From the NCBI RefSeq assembly GCF_001613105.1, contig NZ_BDBS01000029.1, positions 1 through 64,000 on the forward strand: a stretch of DNA of 64,000 nt. Reading direction: 5' to 3'. Source of the DNA: Nocardia pseudobrasiliensis NBRC 108224. Its GTDB lineage: Bacteria > Actinomycetota > Actinomycetes > Mycobacteriales > Mycobacteriaceae. This document shows positions 8,560-16,952 of the stretch, piece after piece (the stretch's first letter is position 1; each line of letters opens with the position of its first letter). The position numbers and the translations under genes are program-made. Below the pieces are notes generated by a model, which saw only the letters and a list, made by a program, of their open reading frames with translations, was not told the origin of the DNA and made no database searches.

Positions 8560-9506
8560 CCGCCCGCTCCCCCACGCCCCACTTCGAGCGGGCGTCCCGT
8601 CGCCGAAACCGATGGGCCGGAACCGAACCGGTTCAGCAGCCGCACACCGACGCGCTCCAGTCGCTCCATCGAGAACGGTTGTGTCATGCGCCGATTGACA
8701 CCCGGCGCGATGCGCTGCATGAAATAACCCAGCCACGCCTCCGCGCGGACCGGAACCACGGCCAGGTCGTAGCGCACCGCGCGCCGCACCGCTCGCGCCA
8801 CCAGATCCGGACTCATCGGCGAGAACGGCAGCGTGGCCGCGAGCTCCTGAATCTGCCGGGTGATCTGCTTGCCGCGCGCGACCAACTCGGGATCCACGCC
8901 GACGGTGACCGCGTGCTCGCCGATATTCGTATTGATCACCCCGGGGCAGATCGCGCTCACGCCGATACCCTTGGGACCCAGCTCGAGTCGCAGACATTCG
9001 GTGAGCATCTTGACCCCGGCCTTGGACACCGAATACGCCGACATCACCGGTGTGGGCGTGAAGGCCGCCGCCGAGGCGATATTCACGATCTGTCCGCGCT
9101 TGCCGTTGTCGATCATCTGCCGCGCGAATTCGCGGCAGCCGTAGACGACGCCGAGCAGATTCACCGACAGCTGCCGATCCCAATCGGCGGGCCCCAGATC
9201 CAGAAAGGCCCCGCCGACCAGCATTCCGGCATTGTTGACCACCACATCCGGCACGCCGTGATCGGCGTGCACGTCGCGGGCGAAACGCTCCCAGGCGAGC
9301 GGATCGGTGACATCCAACCGGGCGGCCGAGGCCCGATGACCCGCGGCCTGGATGATCGCGACCGTCGACAGCGCCGCGTCGAGATCTATATCGGAGACGA
9401 CCACATGCGCACCCGCACCGGCGAATCGGACGGCCACCGCGCGACCGATACCGCTGCCCGCGCCGGTCACCACGACCAGTTCCGGCGTTATCCCGGTGAT
9501 CTTCAC
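8556..9506 (-). CDS. short-chain dehydrogenase/reductase
   Basis: A 316-residue classical SDR. It has the nucleotide motif VTGAGSGIG (about 13-21), the NNAG motif (about 92-95), catalytic Ser in NIASAAAF, and Tyr/Lys in YSVSKAG. About 60 residues follow the core as in long-chain actinobacterial SDRs that sit beside flavin monooxygenases. The GTG at 9506 overlaps the stop of the flavoprotein gene. Likely oxidises an alcohol or reduces a ketone in the same pathway as the adjacent Baeyer-Villiger-type enzyme. Confidence 0.85.
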   Translation of the reverse strand: MKITGITPELVVVTGAGSGIGRAVAVRFAGAGAHVVVSDIDLDAALSTVAIIQAAGHRASAARLDVTDPLAWERFARDVHADHGVPDVVVNNAGMLVGGAFLDLGPADWDRQLSVNLLGVVYGCREFARQMIDNGKRGQIVNIASAAAFTPTPVMSAYSVSKAGVKMLTECLRLELGPKGIGVSAICPGVINTNIGEHAVTVGVDPELVARGKQITRQIQELAATLPFSPMSPDLVARAVRRAVRYDLAVVPVRAEAWLGYFMQRIAPGVNRRMTQPFSMERLERVGVRLLNRFGSGPSVSATGRPLEVGRGGAGG

Positions 9507-11080
9507 AGCAGCTCCTCGGCGAGGGTTCGAACGCGCGGCGGCACCGCCGCGCCCGGGGTGTAGCGGTAGGCATCGAGGGCGAAATGCCTGTTGTGCCAGT
9601 ACATCTCGCCGTGCGTGCTGGGGCGGAAGGGGGAGTCGCCGTGATCGTCGATGTAGTAGGTGTTGGAGCCCGCGCACACCGGGGTGAACAGGAAGTTCTT
9701 CTGCTGCCGTCGCAGACACGCCCGGAAGTACTCCTCGTGCGCCTCGGGACGGATCTCGGCCTCGAGCGCGCCGCGGCGTTTCGACTCGGCGATCACGCGG
9801 CTCAGATGCGCGGCGGTGGCCTCGATCATCCAGATGTAGGAGCCCAGGACGAAGCCGTAGGGGCCGGTGATGGTGAACGCGTTCGGGAAGTTCGGGACCG
9901 AGACGCCCTGATAGGACTGGTAGCGGTGCTCGTCCCAGAATTGTTCCAGATCGATGCCGTGCCGTCCGCGGACCGGGAACGGCGGCACGGAGCCCTTCTC
10001 CCACAGCTTGAATCCGGTCGCGCAGATCAGCACGTCGACCTCGTGCTCGACACCGTCGACCGTTCGCACACCCGTCTCGGTGACGCGCTCGATCGTATCG
10101 GTGACGAGGCTGACGTCGGCGCGGTCGAAGGTCGGCAGATAGTCGTTGGACATCGACGGCCGTTTGCAACCCAGCCCGTACTTCGGCATCAGCTTCTCGC
10201 GGATCACCGGATCGCGGACCTGGCCGCGCATCCAGCGCCGCACCGGGATCTCCGCGCCCCGGCGGAATGTCTCGGTCAACCACGGCGGGCCGGCCACCAT
10301 ACCGCTCATCGAGACCTCGGTGGCCAGATTACCCGCCAGCCGCAGCGCCGAGCGGATTCGCCTGTTGCCCAGGATGCTTCGCCCCAGCGCGCCGACCCGG
10401 GCATCGGTCTTGGGGAATACCCAGATCGGGGTGCGCTGGAAAACCGTCAGCTGCGCGGTCTCCTCCACGATGGCCGGGATCAGCTGGAGCGCGGTCGCGC
10501 CCGTGCCGATCACCGCCACCCGTTTTCCCCGCAGGACCACGTCGTGATCCCACAGGGCGGTGTGCAGAAGGGTGCCGCCGAAGTCGTCCAGACCCTCGAT
10601 ATCGGGCATCTTGGGGCGCTCGAGTCCGCCGATCGCCAGCACGATGTACCGTGCGGTGATATCCGCCGCGCCGTCGGTACTCAACCGCCACAGGCTGTTT
10701 CGCTCGTCGAAGGCCGCGGCCACGATCGTGGTGTTCAGGCGCAGCTTCTCGCGCAGACCGTACTTGCCGACCATGTTCTCGGCGTACTCGCGCAATTCGG
10801 CGCCGGGCGCGTAGATCCGCGACCAGTCACCGCGCTGCTCATAGGAGAAGCTGTAGATGAACGATGGAATGTCCACCGCCACACCGGGATAGGTGTTGGC
10901 ATGCCAGGTTCCGCCGACCCGATCCCATTTGTCCACGATCACGAAGTCGTGAATGCCCTTGCGTTGCAACGCGATGCCCGCGCCGATGCCGCCGAATCCC
11001 GCGCCGACCACCACGACCTCGTGATCCGGCGTATTCCGCTCGCGCACCGGCGCGCCGACACCCTCGGCGACTGTGCTCAT
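9503..11080 (-). CDS. Baeyer-Villiger-type flavin monooxygenase
   Basis: A 525-residue FAD/NADPH monooxygenase. An N-terminal Rossmann motif GAGFGGIG (about 26-33), the GGTWHANTYPG stretch and the BVMO fingerprint FGGTLLHTALWDHD (about 167-180) are present. A second GTGATALQ motif binds NADPH. This resembles EthA and other actinobacterial type I BVMOs that convert ketones to esters or lactones. It follows the ferritin-like gene by 24 bp and overlaps the SDR gene, so it is mid-operon. The substrate cannot be read from sequence. Confidence 0.88.
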   Translation of the reverse strand: MSTVAEGVGAPVRERNTPDHEVVVVGAGFGGIGAGIALQRKGIHDFVIVDKWDRVGGTWHANTYPGVAVDIPSFIYSFSYEQRGDWSRIYAPGAELREYAENMVGKYGLREKLRLNTTIVAAAFDERNSLWRLSTDGAADITARYIVLAIGGLERPKMPDIEGLDDFGGTLLHTALWDHDVVLRGKRVAVIGTGATALQLIPAIVEETAQLTVFQRTPIWVFPKTDARVGALGRSILGNRRIRSALRLAGNLATEVSMSGMVAGPPWLTETFRRGAEIPVRRWMRGQVRDPVIREKLMPKYGLGCKRPSMSNDYLPTFDRADVSLVTDTIERVTETGVRTVDGVEHEVDVLICATGFKLWEKGSVPPFPVRGRHGIDLEQFWDEHRYQSYQGVSVPNFPNAFTITGPYGFVLGSYIWMIEATAAHLSRVIAESKRRGALEAEIRPEAHEEYFRACLRRQQKNFLFTPVCAGSNTYYIDDHGDSPFRPSTHGEMYWHNRHFALDAYRYTPGAAVPPRVRTLAEELL

Positions 11081-11104
11081 TGTCGATTCCTCGTCGTTCC
11101 GTTG

Positions 11105-11986
11105 TCATTTCACGCGATCGAGCAGAGCGCCCTGCGCGCCGAAAAGCTCCGCGCGCCACCGCTCGAGCAGTTCGGTCGTGTCGATGTCGTCGGGATGGAA
11201 ACCCGGACGCAGATACACGCGGATCTCCCCCAGTAGTCCCTTCACGATCGGTCCCCGATACACCTCGATCGCCTGGCGGGCGACCCGCAGTGGTCTGATC
11301 GCACTCGGATCGGTGAGGATCGACAGCAGTACGCCGAGCGATACAACCGGCAGCGTGAACCCGTACATGAGCGCCATCACCCCGATCCGGACCGATTCGG
11401 GCCCATCGCAGCCGCGGTAGACGTCGAAGGCGACGGACTTGTGTTCGAGTTCCTCGAAAGCGTGCCAGTTCAACAGATTCCGCGTCTCCGCGTCCGAGGC
11501 AATGGCCTGGATCTCCGGACTGGACAGCACCCGCTTGGCCAGTGTCGCGGTGTAGTGTTCGGCGGCCGCGGTGATCGCCAGATGGGCCTGGCGCGGGATC
11601 AGATTCTCCGCGCCCACGAACCATCGCTGCCGTCGAGAATCCTTGTCGAAGGTGAACAGCCGCACCATCGGATAGCCCATGGCGATGAGCTGATCGTTCA
11701 GCACGCGATGCTGCTGGCCGTGCACGGCCTCCTGCCCGATGAATCCGGCGACGCGCTTCTTCAGCACCGGATCGGTGATCTCGTCGGAGAATTTGCGCAC
11801 CGATCGGATGAACGATTCCTCACCCGGCGGAAACACCGCGGACAGCAACGAAATCAGATGGCTGAGCACGATATTGCCGACGACGAAGTGATGAGCCATC
11901 GGTTCGGGTTCGCCGAAGCGGAATCGCATGCGCCGCACCTTCGGATACGCCGACGGCTTCGTCTCGACATGTCGACCGATCGTCAT
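11105..11986 (-). CDS. PF10118-type metal-dependent hydrolase, second copy
   Basis: A 293-residue all-alpha protein with ferritin-like metal ligands: FPPGEESF (about 52-59), GQEAVHGQQH (about 83-92), AAAEHYTA and HAFEELEHKS. This matches the family called metal-dependent hydrolase (COG3687), which probably holds a di-iron centre; its true reaction is uncertain. It is closely related to the next gene upstream, a tandem duplicate, and lies 24 bp from each neighbour in the operon. GAAAGGA precedes the ATG. Confidence 0.82.
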   Translation of the reverse strand: MTIGRHVETKPSAYPKVRRMRFRFGEPEPMAHHFVVGNIVLSHLISLLSAVFPPGEESFIRSVRKFSDEITDPVLKKRVAGFIGQEAVHGQQHRVLNDQLIAMGYPMVRLFTFDKDSRRQRWFVGAENLIPRQAHLAITAAAEHYTATLAKRVLSSPEIQAIASDAETRNLLNWHAFEELEHKSVAFDVYRGCDGPESVRIGVMALMYGFTLPVVSLGVLLSILTDPSAIRPLRVARQAIEVYRGPIVKGLLGEIRVYLRPGFHPDDIDTTELLERWRAELFGAQGALLDRVK

Positions 11987-12010
11987 TGGTCGGTCCTTTC
12001 ATTTCTCGAT

Positions 12011-12874
12011 TTACTTCAGGTGGTCGACCAGGGCGCCGTCGGCGCCGAAAAGCTCGTCCTGCCAATGCGACAGCAGGGCGGAGGTGTCGATATCGTCGGG
12101 ATGGAAGCCGGGCCGCATGTATTGGGCCAGCTCGCCGAGAATGCCGCGGAACACCGGGCCGGTGAACAGCCGATAGGCCTCGCGGACCAGCCGCACGGGC
12201 TGACGGCGCGCCTCGGGATCGCGGGCGAGCGAGACGGCCAAGCTCGTATAGGTGAGCGGCATCGTCAGCGCGAACATGGCGACCATGACGCCGATTCGGG
12301 TGCGCTCGGGGCCACCGACCGCGCGGAAGAGATCGAAGGCGACCGATTTGTGCTCGAGTTCCTCGAGCGCATGCCAATTCAGCAGATTCCAGAATTCGGG
12401 TTCGGCCGGGATGGACTGGATCTCGTCGCTCGAGAGCACACGCTGGGCCAGCACGGCCGTGTAGTGTTCGGCGGCCGCGGTCATGGCCAGATGTATCAGC
12501 GCGGGAATTCGCTGCTCCAAGCGGATCATTCGGTCCCGCTGACGCTGCGAATCCAGCCAGTCGATGTGATAGCCCATCTCGACCAGCTTGTCGTTCAGCC
12601 GCCGATGTTCGAGCCCGTGCATCGCCTCCTGCCCGACGAAACCCGCGACGCGCTTCTTCAGCACGGGATCGGTGATCTGATCGGCGAATCGGCGCACCGA
12701 TCGGATGAACGACTCCTCCCCCGGCGGGAACCCGCCCGAGAGTCCGGCCACGAAATGGCTGTAGACCATATCGTTTTCGACGAAGTACCGGCCCGCGGAC
12801 GCCGGGCGGTCGAAGCGGAACGCGATCCGCCGAGCCTTGGGATAGGACGCGACCCGCTGATTCGTGCCTGCCAT
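12011..12874 (-). CDS. PF10118-type metal-dependent hydrolase, first copy
   Basis: First gene of the five-gene operon, 287 residues from the ATG at 12874. That start was chosen over a GTG two codons upstream because AAGGA is eight bases before the ATG but only two before the GTG. It shares the ligand pattern of its neighbour (FPPGEESF, GQEAMHGLEH, AAAEHYTA, HALEELEHKS), indicating a diverged tandem pair. A palindromic operator lies 20 bp upstream. Likely a di-iron protein acting with the flavoprotein, SDR and reductase downstream. Confidence 0.82.
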   Translation of the reverse strand: MAGTNQRVASYPKARRIAFRFDRPASAGRYFVENDMVYSHFVAGLSGGFPPGEESFIRSVRRFADQITDPVLKKRVAGFVGQEAMHGLEHRRLNDKLVEMGYHIDWLDSQRQRDRMIRLEQRIPALIHLAMTAAAEHYTAVLAQRVLSSDEIQSIPAEPEFWNLLNWHALEELEHKSVAFDLFRAVGGPERTRIGVMVAMFALTMPLTYTSLAVSLARDPEARRQPVRLVREAYRLFTGPVFRGILGELAQYMRPGFHPDDIDTSALLSHWQDELFGADGALVDHLK

Positions 12875-12894
12875 GTTCACCGTCCTTGGTGGAA

Positions 12895-12917
12895 CATGTA
12901 GTACCTAGTACTGCATG
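12895..12917. promoter_or_regulatory. 23-bp palindromic operator upstream of the five-gene operon
   Basis: CATGTAGTAC (12895-12904) is repeated in inverted form by GTACTGCATG (12908-12917) around a 3-bp centre, nine of ten arm positions matching. The form suits a TetR-family dimer. It lies between the promoter region and the first gene of the minus-strand operon. No regulator gene is adjacent. Confidence 0.6.
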
Positions 12918-13121
12918 TATGAGATACACACAGTGTAGGGCCGCCCCATCCGAGCAACAAGGGGTCGTTGCGAATTGGAGACGGTCGAGCCCATCGCCCC
13001 GAAAGGCGAACGGGCCCAACCGGAATCCTTCGGACCGCCGACGGCGGGACCCTTCTGCCGCGACCGTCGTACTCGGCTCGGTGAGCCGTTCACCCATGCA
13101 CGGTGTGTCGGGGCTAGATCA

Positions 13122-13423
13122 TCATCGCGGCGGACCGCTGTGCTCCGCGGCCAGGGTCGCGGCCGCTTCGCGCATTGCCCGCACGAGCGGCACCACCACG
13201 TCCGGCTCCAGGTCGGGGGCGTGCGCGAGGGTCACGCGGCGGATCTCCTCGGGCACTCCGTCGATCCGCGCTCGAACAGCGTCGCGCCCAATTCCCGCTC
13301 GGCCGCAGCGATCTGACGCGACACCGCCGACTGGGTGTAGTCGAGGGCGGCGGCCGCCGCCGTGAAGTTCCGGCACTCGGCCACAACGCGAATCGTCCGC
13401 AGCGCGGACAACGACAAATCCAT
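13122..13423 (-). pseudogene. LysR-family regulator remnant
   Basis: From the ATG at 13423 the first 50 or so codons are an intact LysR helix-turn-helix (LSALRTIRVVAECRNFTAAA, then QSAVSRQIAAAERELGATLFERG). The frame then runs into a stop at 13232. A shifted frame continues with GVPEEIRRVTLAHAPDLE and ends at 13122, resembling a LysR C-terminus. About 200 codons of the effector domain are missing, so an internal deletion with frame change has destroyed the gene. It is divergent from the tautomerase, the usual LysR-target arrangement. Confidence 0.7.
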
Positions 13424-13430
13424 GCCGAAT

Positions 13431-13449
13431 GAGCATACCCATGATGCTC
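13431..13449. promoter_or_regulatory. LysR-type binding site
   Basis: GAGCAT (13431-13436) and ATGCTC (13444-13449) are perfect inverted arms around seven bases, next to the LysR remnant start and upstream of the tautomerase gene. The site appears to have outlived its regulator. Confidence 0.5.
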
Positions 13450-13569
13450 AATGTGCGCTGGTCGCATAGCGGACGCGAACGTAGGTTGAGTTTCATGACA
13501 GCGAAACAGTCGGCGACCGACACCGGGCCGTCGCCCTGCTCGCCCTGATCGGCCTTTCGGGAGAACCAC

Positions 13570-13986
13570 ATGCCACTCATCGACATCTATCTGCACCAGG
13601 GCGCGACCACTCGCGACCAGCGCCGGGCCATCTCCGACGCCATCCACGCGGCGATGGTCGAGACACTCGCCATCCCCGACGACGACCGATTCCATTTCTT
13701 CCACGAGTTCCCGGAAGGCGCGGTGTTCCATGAGGATGTCGCATTCGGGATCCCGCGTACGAACCGCCTGATGTGCATCACATTGTCGTTCAACGACCGC
13801 GCCGCCGACACCAAGAAGGCATTGTTCGAATCACTGGTCGCCCACCTTCAGGACAAGGCCGGAGTGCACAGGGAGGACGTCGCCTTCCGGATCTTGGAAA
13901 CCGCTCGCGAGAACTGGTGGGCCGCCGGACGCGTGATCGACCCCCGCACCGGTTACGACGAGCGGATGACATCAATCGTCGAATAG
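13570..13986 (+). CDS. tautomerase-superfamily protein
   Basis: A 138-residue protein beginning MPLIDIYLHQG, with the N-terminal Pro that serves as catalytic base in the 4-oxalocrotonate tautomerase/MIF superfamily. The length and the FHFFHEFPEGAVFHEDVAFG segment suit the double-length Tautomerase_3/YusQ-like group often placed beside LysR regulators. A GGGAGA ribosome site precedes the ATG. Its 3' end overlaps the convergent gene at 13972 by 15 bp. Substrate unknown. Confidence 0.8.
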   Translation: MPLIDIYLHQGATTRDQRRAISDAIHAAMVETLAIPDDDRFHFFHEFPEGAVFHEDVAFGIPRTNRLMCITLSFNDRAADTKKALFESLVAHLQDKAGVHREDVAFRILETARENWWAAGRVIDPRTGYDERMTSIVE

Positions 13987-14310
13987 TCGGGCCGCGGGCA
14001 CATCTCGCCGCACCAAGCGCAGCTGAGCTGCCGCGATCGTTCCGGGATAGTAGTAATGGCCCTCCGGGGACACGACGAGATCGTCGGCCGCTATCCCGTG
14101 GACTTCCCAAACGTCCACGGGCCCTCCGGTGTTGTTCATCCGAACGAACCATTCGCACTCGAACTCATCGAGCGCGAGAAAACAACCCGCCTGTTCAGGC
14201 CGGTCACTGCCCGCGATACCTCGCGCGGCGCCCATACGACGCCAGTCCAATCCGAACTTTGCGATAGAGGCGCGGTTCAGGGCGGAGGTTACGTGGTAGT
14301 GAGACGGCAC
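13972..14310 (-). CDS. hypothetical protein, possible ADP-ribosyltransferase-like fold
   Basis: A 112-residue protein from a GTG at 14310. The N-terminus (YHVTSALNRASIAKFGLDW) recalls the His-Thr-Ser ... Gly-Leu opening of KptA/DarT-like ADP-ribosyltransferases, but no full catalytic set can be seen. The rest (CFLALDEFECEWFVRMN, VWEVHGIAADDLVV) looks like a small alpha/beta domain. The ribosome site is weak and it overlaps the tautomerase gene end. Function unknown. Confidence 0.55.
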   Translation of the reverse strand: MPSHYHVTSALNRASIAKFGLDWRRMGAARGIAGSDRPEQAGCFLALDEFECEWFVRMNNTGGPVDVWEVHGIAADDLVVSPEGHYYYPGTIAAAQLRLVRRDVPAARLFDD

Positions 14311-14357
14311 CGGCTGACCGTAACAACGGCCACGCCTGTGCCGAAACGGTTTTCGTC

Positions 14358-14897
14358 CTACTCCCCCGATGCCTCCTCGACCGGGAACAGGATGGGGCTG
14401 AGGAGGTAGCGGCCGCGGTCGGGGGTGGGTTCATTGGTCATTCGGGGCAGGATCACCTGCTGTAGGTCCAGGATGAATTGGGTCAGTTCCTCGGGGGTCA
14501 GCCTGAGGGCGTGTTGGCGGTAGCCGACGAGATCGGTTGCGGGATCGGCGTTCCCGTGGTCGAGGTAGGCGGTGAACTCCGCGATCAGTACGGCCATCGC
14601 GGTGACGAAGACTCGTCGATGATCTTCGATCGTGGCGGCCGCGAGCTCCTCGGGGCCGATTGCCGCTCGGTCCGCGCGTAGGCGGTAGTGTCGTTCGACC
14701 GCGCCACGCACCCGTCGTTCCCGCGCGACCTCGAGGATTCCGGCCGCGGCGAGCGCTTCGACGTGCCTGTACACCATCGCCTTCGAAACCCCTGGCAGCC
14801 GGGCGCACAACTCGGCCGTGGTCAGGATGCGGTCGCCGCGCAATGCGTGCACGATCCGCAATCGCGCGGGGTGTGCAACCAGTTCCAGAGCATCCAC
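14358..14897 (-). CDS. ArsR-like helix-turn-helix regulator
   Basis: A 179-residue regulator. A winged HTH covers about residues 3-75 (LVAHPARLRIVHAL, LTTAELCARLPGVSKAMVYRHVEAL). A helical C-terminal domain follows with RHYRLRADRAAIGPEELAAA, the pattern of ArsR-type regulators with a YbaO-like effector part. It is divergent from the alpha/beta hydrolase at 14955, and the 57-bp gap carries an inverted repeat, so it probably represses that gene and itself. Confidence 0.8.
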   Translation of the reverse strand: MDALELVAHPARLRIVHALRGDRILTTAELCARLPGVSKAMVYRHVEALAAAGILEVARERRVRGAVERHYRLRADRAAIGPEELAAATIEDHRRVFVTAMAVLIAEFTAYLDHGNADPATDLVGYRQHALRLTPEELTQFILDLQQVILPRMTNEPTPDRGRYLLSPILFPVEEASGE

Positions 14898-14924
14898 TTC
14901 GCAATAGTCTCATATCTTGCTAAC

Positions 14925-14952
14925 GTTCTCATCATACGAGAAAGGTTGAGAA
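14925..14952. promoter_or_regulatory. operator between regulator and hydrolase
   Basis: GTTCTCA (14925-14931) and TGAGAAC (14946-14952) are perfect 7-bp inverted arms 14 bp apart in the short divergent gap, ending just before the hydrolase ATG. Probable binding site of the adjacent ArsR-like protein. Confidence 0.5.
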
Positions 14953-14954
14953 CG

Positions 14955-16208
14955 ATGACGAGACAGACCGATTCGGTAACCGTGGCGACGGCGGTGGTGG
15001 CGATGCTGCGCGAAGGACGTTTCGAGGAACTCGAGAAGTTGTTCGCGCCCGCGCTGGCGGCGGCGGTATCCACCGACACCGTGCGGACCGGGTGGGCCGC
15101 GGAGACCGTCAAGACCGGTGCGATCCACACTCTCGGCGAGGTGACCGTCACGCGGATCGACGACCAACTCACCCGGGCCGTTGTGCCGGTGCGCTGCGAC
15201 AACGGCGGGCTCGAGGTACGACTGGCGGTCGATGCGACAGGACTGCTGCACGGCCTGCGACTCGCTCCCCTGGCCGAATCCAGCTGGACCCCACCGCATT
15301 ACGCCGCGCCGCGCCGATTCGTCGAACAGGAGATCACGCTGGAGTGCGGACCGTTCACCGTCGCGGGCACACTGACCCTGCCGCGCGACGCTCGCGGCTG
15401 CCCGGCGGTGGTGCTGATCTCCTCCGGAGCCACCGATCGGGATGTGACCTTCGGACCCAACAAGCCGTTCAAGGATATCGCGTGGGGTCTGGCCAGCCAC
15501 GATATCGCCGTGCTGCGGTTCGACAAGGTGACGCACGTGCACACCCGGCTGCAGCACGAACCCGGGTTCACAATGGTCGAGGAATATCAGCCGAATGTGC
15601 TTGCCGCGGTGCGGCTGTTGCAGCGGCAGCCGGTGGTCGATTCCGGCCGGGTCTTCGTCGCGGGCCACAGCGGCGGCGGTAAGGCCGCGGTCCGCATCGC
15701 CGCGGCCGAACCCTCGATCGCGGGCGTGGTGATGCTGGCCACGGACACGGTCCCACTACCGCGGGCCGCGCGGCGCGTCTTCGAACGCGTCGCCGAACTC
15801 GACCCGACCACGGACGCGACCATCGCACACGAGGCGATCATTCGAACCGAGGACCCGGCCCTGCCCCCCGAAACCCCCAGCGCGGAACTGCTGTTCGGTT
15901 GGCCCGCCTCCTACTGGCTGGACCTGCGCGAGTTCGACCAGGTAGCCACCGCCGCGAGTCTGGACCGACCCATCCTCGTGCTGCAGGGCGGTCGCGACTA
16001 CCAGGTCACCGAAACAGACGACCTGGCCGGATGGCGGGCCGGACTGGAGGGAAAGCCCGACGTGACCATCGAGGTCTTCGCGGCCGACGACCACATGTTC
16101 TTCCCCGGCAACGGATCCTCGACCCCCGCGGATCTACAAATGCCCCACCATGTCGACCCGGCAGTGGTGACCACCATCGCGAAATGGCTGGCCCCCACCC
16201 CCTCCTAG
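14955..16208 (+). CDS. alpha/beta hydrolase with N-terminal DUF3887-like domain
   Basis: A 417-residue cytoplasmic esterase-like protein; no signal peptide. The first 100 or so residues resemble the DUF3887 domain that precedes some hydrolases. The hydrolase part has GHSGGGKA (nucleophile Ser near 236), an Asp in LQGGRDYQV and a His in DDHMFFPG. The ATG at 14955 follows GAGAAAGG. Control by the divergent ArsR-like gene is likely. The substrate is not evident. Confidence 0.82.
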   Translation: MTRQTDSVTVATAVVAMLREGRFEELEKLFAPALAAAVSTDTVRTGWAAETVKTGAIHTLGEVTVTRIDDQLTRAVVPVRCDNGGLEVRLAVDATGLLHGLRLAPLAESSWTPPHYAAPRRFVEQEITLECGPFTVAGTLTLPRDARGCPAVVLISSGATDRDVTFGPNKPFKDIAWGLASHDIAVLRFDKVTHVHTRLQHEPGFTMVEEYQPNVLAAVRLLQRQPVVDSGRVFVAGHSGGGKAAVRIAAAEPSIAGVVMLATDTVPLPRAARRVFERVAELDPTTDATIAHEAIIRTEDPALPPETPSAELLFGWPASYWLDLREFDQVATAASLDRPILVLQGGRDYQVTETDDLAGWRAGLEGKPDVTIEVFAADDHMFFPGNGSSTPADLQMPHHVDPAVVTTIAKWLAPTPS

Positions 16209-16214
16209 CAGCGC

Positions 16215-16916
16215 TCAGTCGGTCCGCAGAGCGAAGAACAGGAAGCTCGGATTGGTGGTGAGGGCGTCGTACTGTTCGGGGAACAGCTCCCGGGCGGCGG
16301 GCACGGGCTGGGGCTCGACGATGGCGCGGATGTGGAAACCGGCCGTGTCGAAGGCATCGGTCATCGCGTGTAAGGGGCGGGCCCAGAAGCTCATCGGCAC
16401 GGACTCGCCGGCCAGGGTCCACTCGAAATTCCATCGGTAGGTCTCGAAGTAGTTGGGAGCGTGTCCGGCTTGACGCTGGAAACCGTAGGCCACGAAGGGG
16501 TGATCGACCGAAATGAGTAGGCGGCCTTTTGGTTTCAGCACTCGGCGTATTTCGGTGAGTGTCGGGCCCCAATCCTCCAGGTAGTGGAATACCAGTGAGG
16601 CGATGACGTCGTCGAACGAGTCGTCGGTGAAGGGCAGCGGGTCGGCCAGGTCGGCGACCCGCAGATCCGAGTCGACGCCGAGGCGCTGTCGGGCCAGGTT
16701 CAGCATTCGAGTGCTCGCGTCGATACCGGTCACGTGGGCTCCGCGATCGCGCAGCATTGCGGTCAGGGCACCCGATCCGCAACCGGCGTCGAGGATCCGC
16801 CTGGCGGATACCTCGCCAGCGAGTTCCAGCATCGCGGGACGTTCGTAGTAGGCGTTGTAGAGATTGGCGTCGTTCTCGGCCGCATAGGCCTCGGCGAAGC
16901 TGTCGTAGTCGTTCAT
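16215..16916 (-). CDS. class I SAM-dependent methyltransferase
   Basis: A 233-residue Rossmann-like methyltransferase with motif I ILDAGCGSGALT (about 41-52), an acidic residue closing strand 2 (VTGIDAS) and the FDDVIASLVFHYLEDW segment. The family (Methyltransf_11) includes ubiquinone/menaquinone and small-molecule methyltransferases; the substrate cannot be inferred. Convergent with the hydrolase gene and followed upstream by the amidase gene on the same strand. Confidence 0.83.
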   Translation of the reverse strand: MNDYDSFAEAYAAENDANLYNAYYERPAMLELAGEVSARRILDAGCGSGALTAMLRDRGAHVTGIDASTRMLNLARQRLGVDSDLRVADLADPLPFTDDSFDDVIASLVFHYLEDWGPTLTEIRRVLKPKGRLLISVDHPFVAYGFQRQAGHAPNYFETYRWNFEWTLAGESVPMSFWARPLHAMTDAFDTAGFHIRAIVEPQPVPAARELFPEQYDALTTNPSFLFFALRTD

Positions 16917-16952
16917 CCAGATTGCCCCCAGAGCTTTTACAGCACAGTCGAA

